Shown here: one piece after another, positions 4,706 through 5,842 of the stretch
How positions within the stretch are numbered: the first letter of the stretch is position 1
Layout of the letters: each line of letters begins with the position of its first letter
NCBI GenBank assembly: GCA_028718265.1
Contig: JAQUMG010000114.1
Location: forward strand, 1-5,842
Length of the DNA stretch: 5,842 nt
From: Candidatus Omnitrophota bacterium
Lineage (GTDB): Bacteria; Omnitrophota; Koll11; JAHIPI01
Direction: 5' to 3'
Program-made: the position numbers and the translations under genes
The notes under the pieces: model-generated
Databases searched by the model: none
Told to the model about the DNA's origin: nothing
The model's input: the letters and a program-made list of their open reading frames with translations, nothing else

Positions 4706-5842
4706 CTAAAGATAAATAATATCAGACTTATTATCTAAGGCAATAAACAACAGCAAGTATTCTTTTAAATGGCGTGTTATTAAAAAGTTTTGTTTCACGT
4801 GTTCTCTGCCATTTTTCCCCAGTTGGGATGCTAAATCCGGATTGCTAAGTAATTGTTTTAACGCATACGCAGCCCCGTCCACACTGTGGCAAAGCAGCCC
4901 TGTATACTTATTTCTTATCTGCAGTGGAATGCCGCCGACAGCAGTTGCCACGACCGGTTTACTCTTCCATAATGCTTCACTTATGGTCAGGCCAAATCCC
5001 TCCCTGATTGACTTTTGAAATATGACAGTAGCTGCTCTCTGTAATGCATTTATTTCTATGTCGCTTCCAGACGGAATAAGTAATATTTTTATATTTGGAT
5101 TGTTGTTCGCACTGTCCCTCACTTCTCCAAGTACTTTAGCAGATTCAGGGTCGTCCGTAGCTGTACCACCTGCCAGCACAAGCTGACAGTCAAAACCTTT
5201 TCTTACCATTTCGAATGCTTCGATGACACCAAGAGGATCCTTTAAATAGTCAAACCTTGACACTTGTACCACCATGGGTTTCTCGGCATCGAGACCATAT
5301 TTGTTTAGCACAGCTTCAATCTGAGCTTTTGAAAGCTCCTTGTTTTTATCGCTCAGTGGATCGATAGAAGGAGAAATCAGGAATTGCCTTATGGGCAGTT
5401 TTGGGGAGAAAGCCGGTGCAGAGAAGACCGCAGCATCGTATTTGCATACATGCTGGTACAAAAATTCCCATACCCGCTGATTGGGGTGAGACACATCTAT
5501 GTGACATCGCCATATCCATTTGGCCTGTAATTCAGTCTTTCTTGAAATCAACATGACAGGCTGTGGGTCATGTATGAAATAGATATCCGCGTCCAGACGC
5601 ATTTGGGCGATATTCTTTTGACTGGTTTGAATGAAGATTTCGAAGTCGTCATCGCTGATATTCTCATCCCTGCCATGAAGCGCGTTGTGGAATTTCTTGG
5701 TCACATCAAAGAAGGCGTCATTCCCCTCGATAACATCCCATCTTGCATCAATTCCTAACTGGTTTGAGAGCGGTACCAGTCGGCTCAATATTTCAGCTAC
5801 CCCTCCCCCTGAAAATGTCGAGTTAATATTTTGGATTCTCTT
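4706..5842 (-). CDS. treT: Trehalose synthase, TreT-type GT4 glycosyltransferase (N-terminus cut by window edge)
   Basis: TreT enzymes are retaining GT4 glycosyltransferases that join a nucleotide-activated glucose to free glucose to give trehalose, a cytoplasmic compatible solute. The frame is open through the right edge. The 18 codons before the TTG at 5788 read NSTFSGGGVAEI, the glycine-rich loop near the start of this family, so TTG 5788 is not the true start and about 30-40 residues are probably missing. Numbering from that TTG, further landmarks are LDARWDVIEG (about 13-22), FFDVTKKFHNALHG (26-39), HDPQP (73-77) and WRCHIDVSHPN (93-103). The C-terminal donor domain has VSRFDYLKDP with R178 and K183, and the E-x7-E motif EGFGLTISE (263-271) followed by PVVATAVGGIPLQI. 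The end resembles complete family members (FLITRHLKEYLLLF), with a short extra tail before TAG. It converges on the sigma-factor gene. Trehalose phosphorylase-like GT4 enzymes are the main alternative. Confidence 0.9.
   Translation of the reverse strand, partial: KRIQNINSTFSGGGVAEILSRLVPLSNQLGIDARWDVIEGNDAFFDVTKKFHNALHGRDENISDDDFEIFIQTSQKNIAQMRLDADIYFIHDPQPVMLISRKTELQAKWIWRCHIDVSHPNQRVWEFLYQHVCKYDAAVFSAPAFSPKLPIRQFLISPSIDPLSDKNKELSKAQIEAVLNKYGLDAEKPMVVQVSRFDYLKDPLGVIEAFEMVRKGFDCQLVLAGGTATDDPESAKVLGEVRDSANNNPNIKILLIPSGSDIEINALQRAATVIFQKSIREGFGLTISEALWKSKPVVATAVGGIPLQIRNKYTGLLCHSVDGAAYALKQLLSNPDLASQLGKNGREHVKQNFLITRHLKEYLLLFIALDNKSDIIYL

Noticed and set aside
5570..5758. 62-codon + strand frame inside the TreT gene
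   Set aside because: Antisense to strongly conserved TreT motifs such as HDPQP and FHNALHG; not a gene.
1..5842. Mobile element, transposase or tRNA genes
   Set aside because: No transposase, integrase or terminal repeats were seen on either strand, and I could not pick out a tRNA cloverleaf.

Overview
This is an AT-rich bacterial segment from a MAG-like or draft contig, and both ends appear to cut genes. Strong Shine-Dalgarno boxes precede most genes, and TTG and GTG starts are common. The primary-type sigma factor has an unusual helical insert between regions 1.2 and 2. It sits with a bacterial RRM protein and short zinc-ribbon proteins. This mix reminds me of Chloroflexota, possibly a Dehalococcoidia relative, but that is a weak inference; no rRNA, tRNA or other firm taxonomic marker is present.

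Left block (1-1309, + strand). First comes the C-terminal part of a protein, perhaps membrane-anchored, built from four complete tandem 34-residue repeats and a fifth broken one. After gaps of 43 and 42 nt follow a 69-aa protein of unknown function and a 121-aa split-barrel flavoprotein of the pyridoxamine-phosphate-oxidase-like superfamily. Each of the last two has its own strong ribosome binding site, and the three genes may be cotranscribed.

Middle block (1310-2753, + strand). A 198-nt spacer carries a nested hairpin and a 12-bp palindrome. It is followed by a small coiled-coil protein with a single CPRC zinc-knuckle half-site. A 354-nt AT-rich gap holds a candidate promoter and a 7-bp hairpin and leads into an apparent two-gene operon: a double zinc-ribbon protein and, 28 nt later, a single-RRM RNA-binding protein that starts with TTG. 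The spacer after it (from 2754) has overlapping inverted and direct repeats that could fold in RNA.

Right block (about 2941-5842). An RpoD-like sigma-70 factor with intact regions 1.2, 2, 3 and 4 but no recognisable region 1.1 is read rightwards. It converges on a left-reading trehalose synthase of the TreT type (GT4 family), whose N-terminus runs off the right edge. The 280-nt convergent spacer contains a degenerate two-copy direct repeat with a period of about 54 bp and a short hairpin.

The middle and right blocks mix likely gene-expression functions (sigma factor, RRM protein, small zinc proteins) with a compatible-solute enzyme, which would suit stress adaptation. That link is only inferred from proximity. 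I do not see a clearly novel defence, mobile or CRISPR system here. The most distinctive items are the 34-residue repeat protein, whose repeats show clear protein-level conservation, and the small zinc-protein/RRM cluster with its long structured leader.
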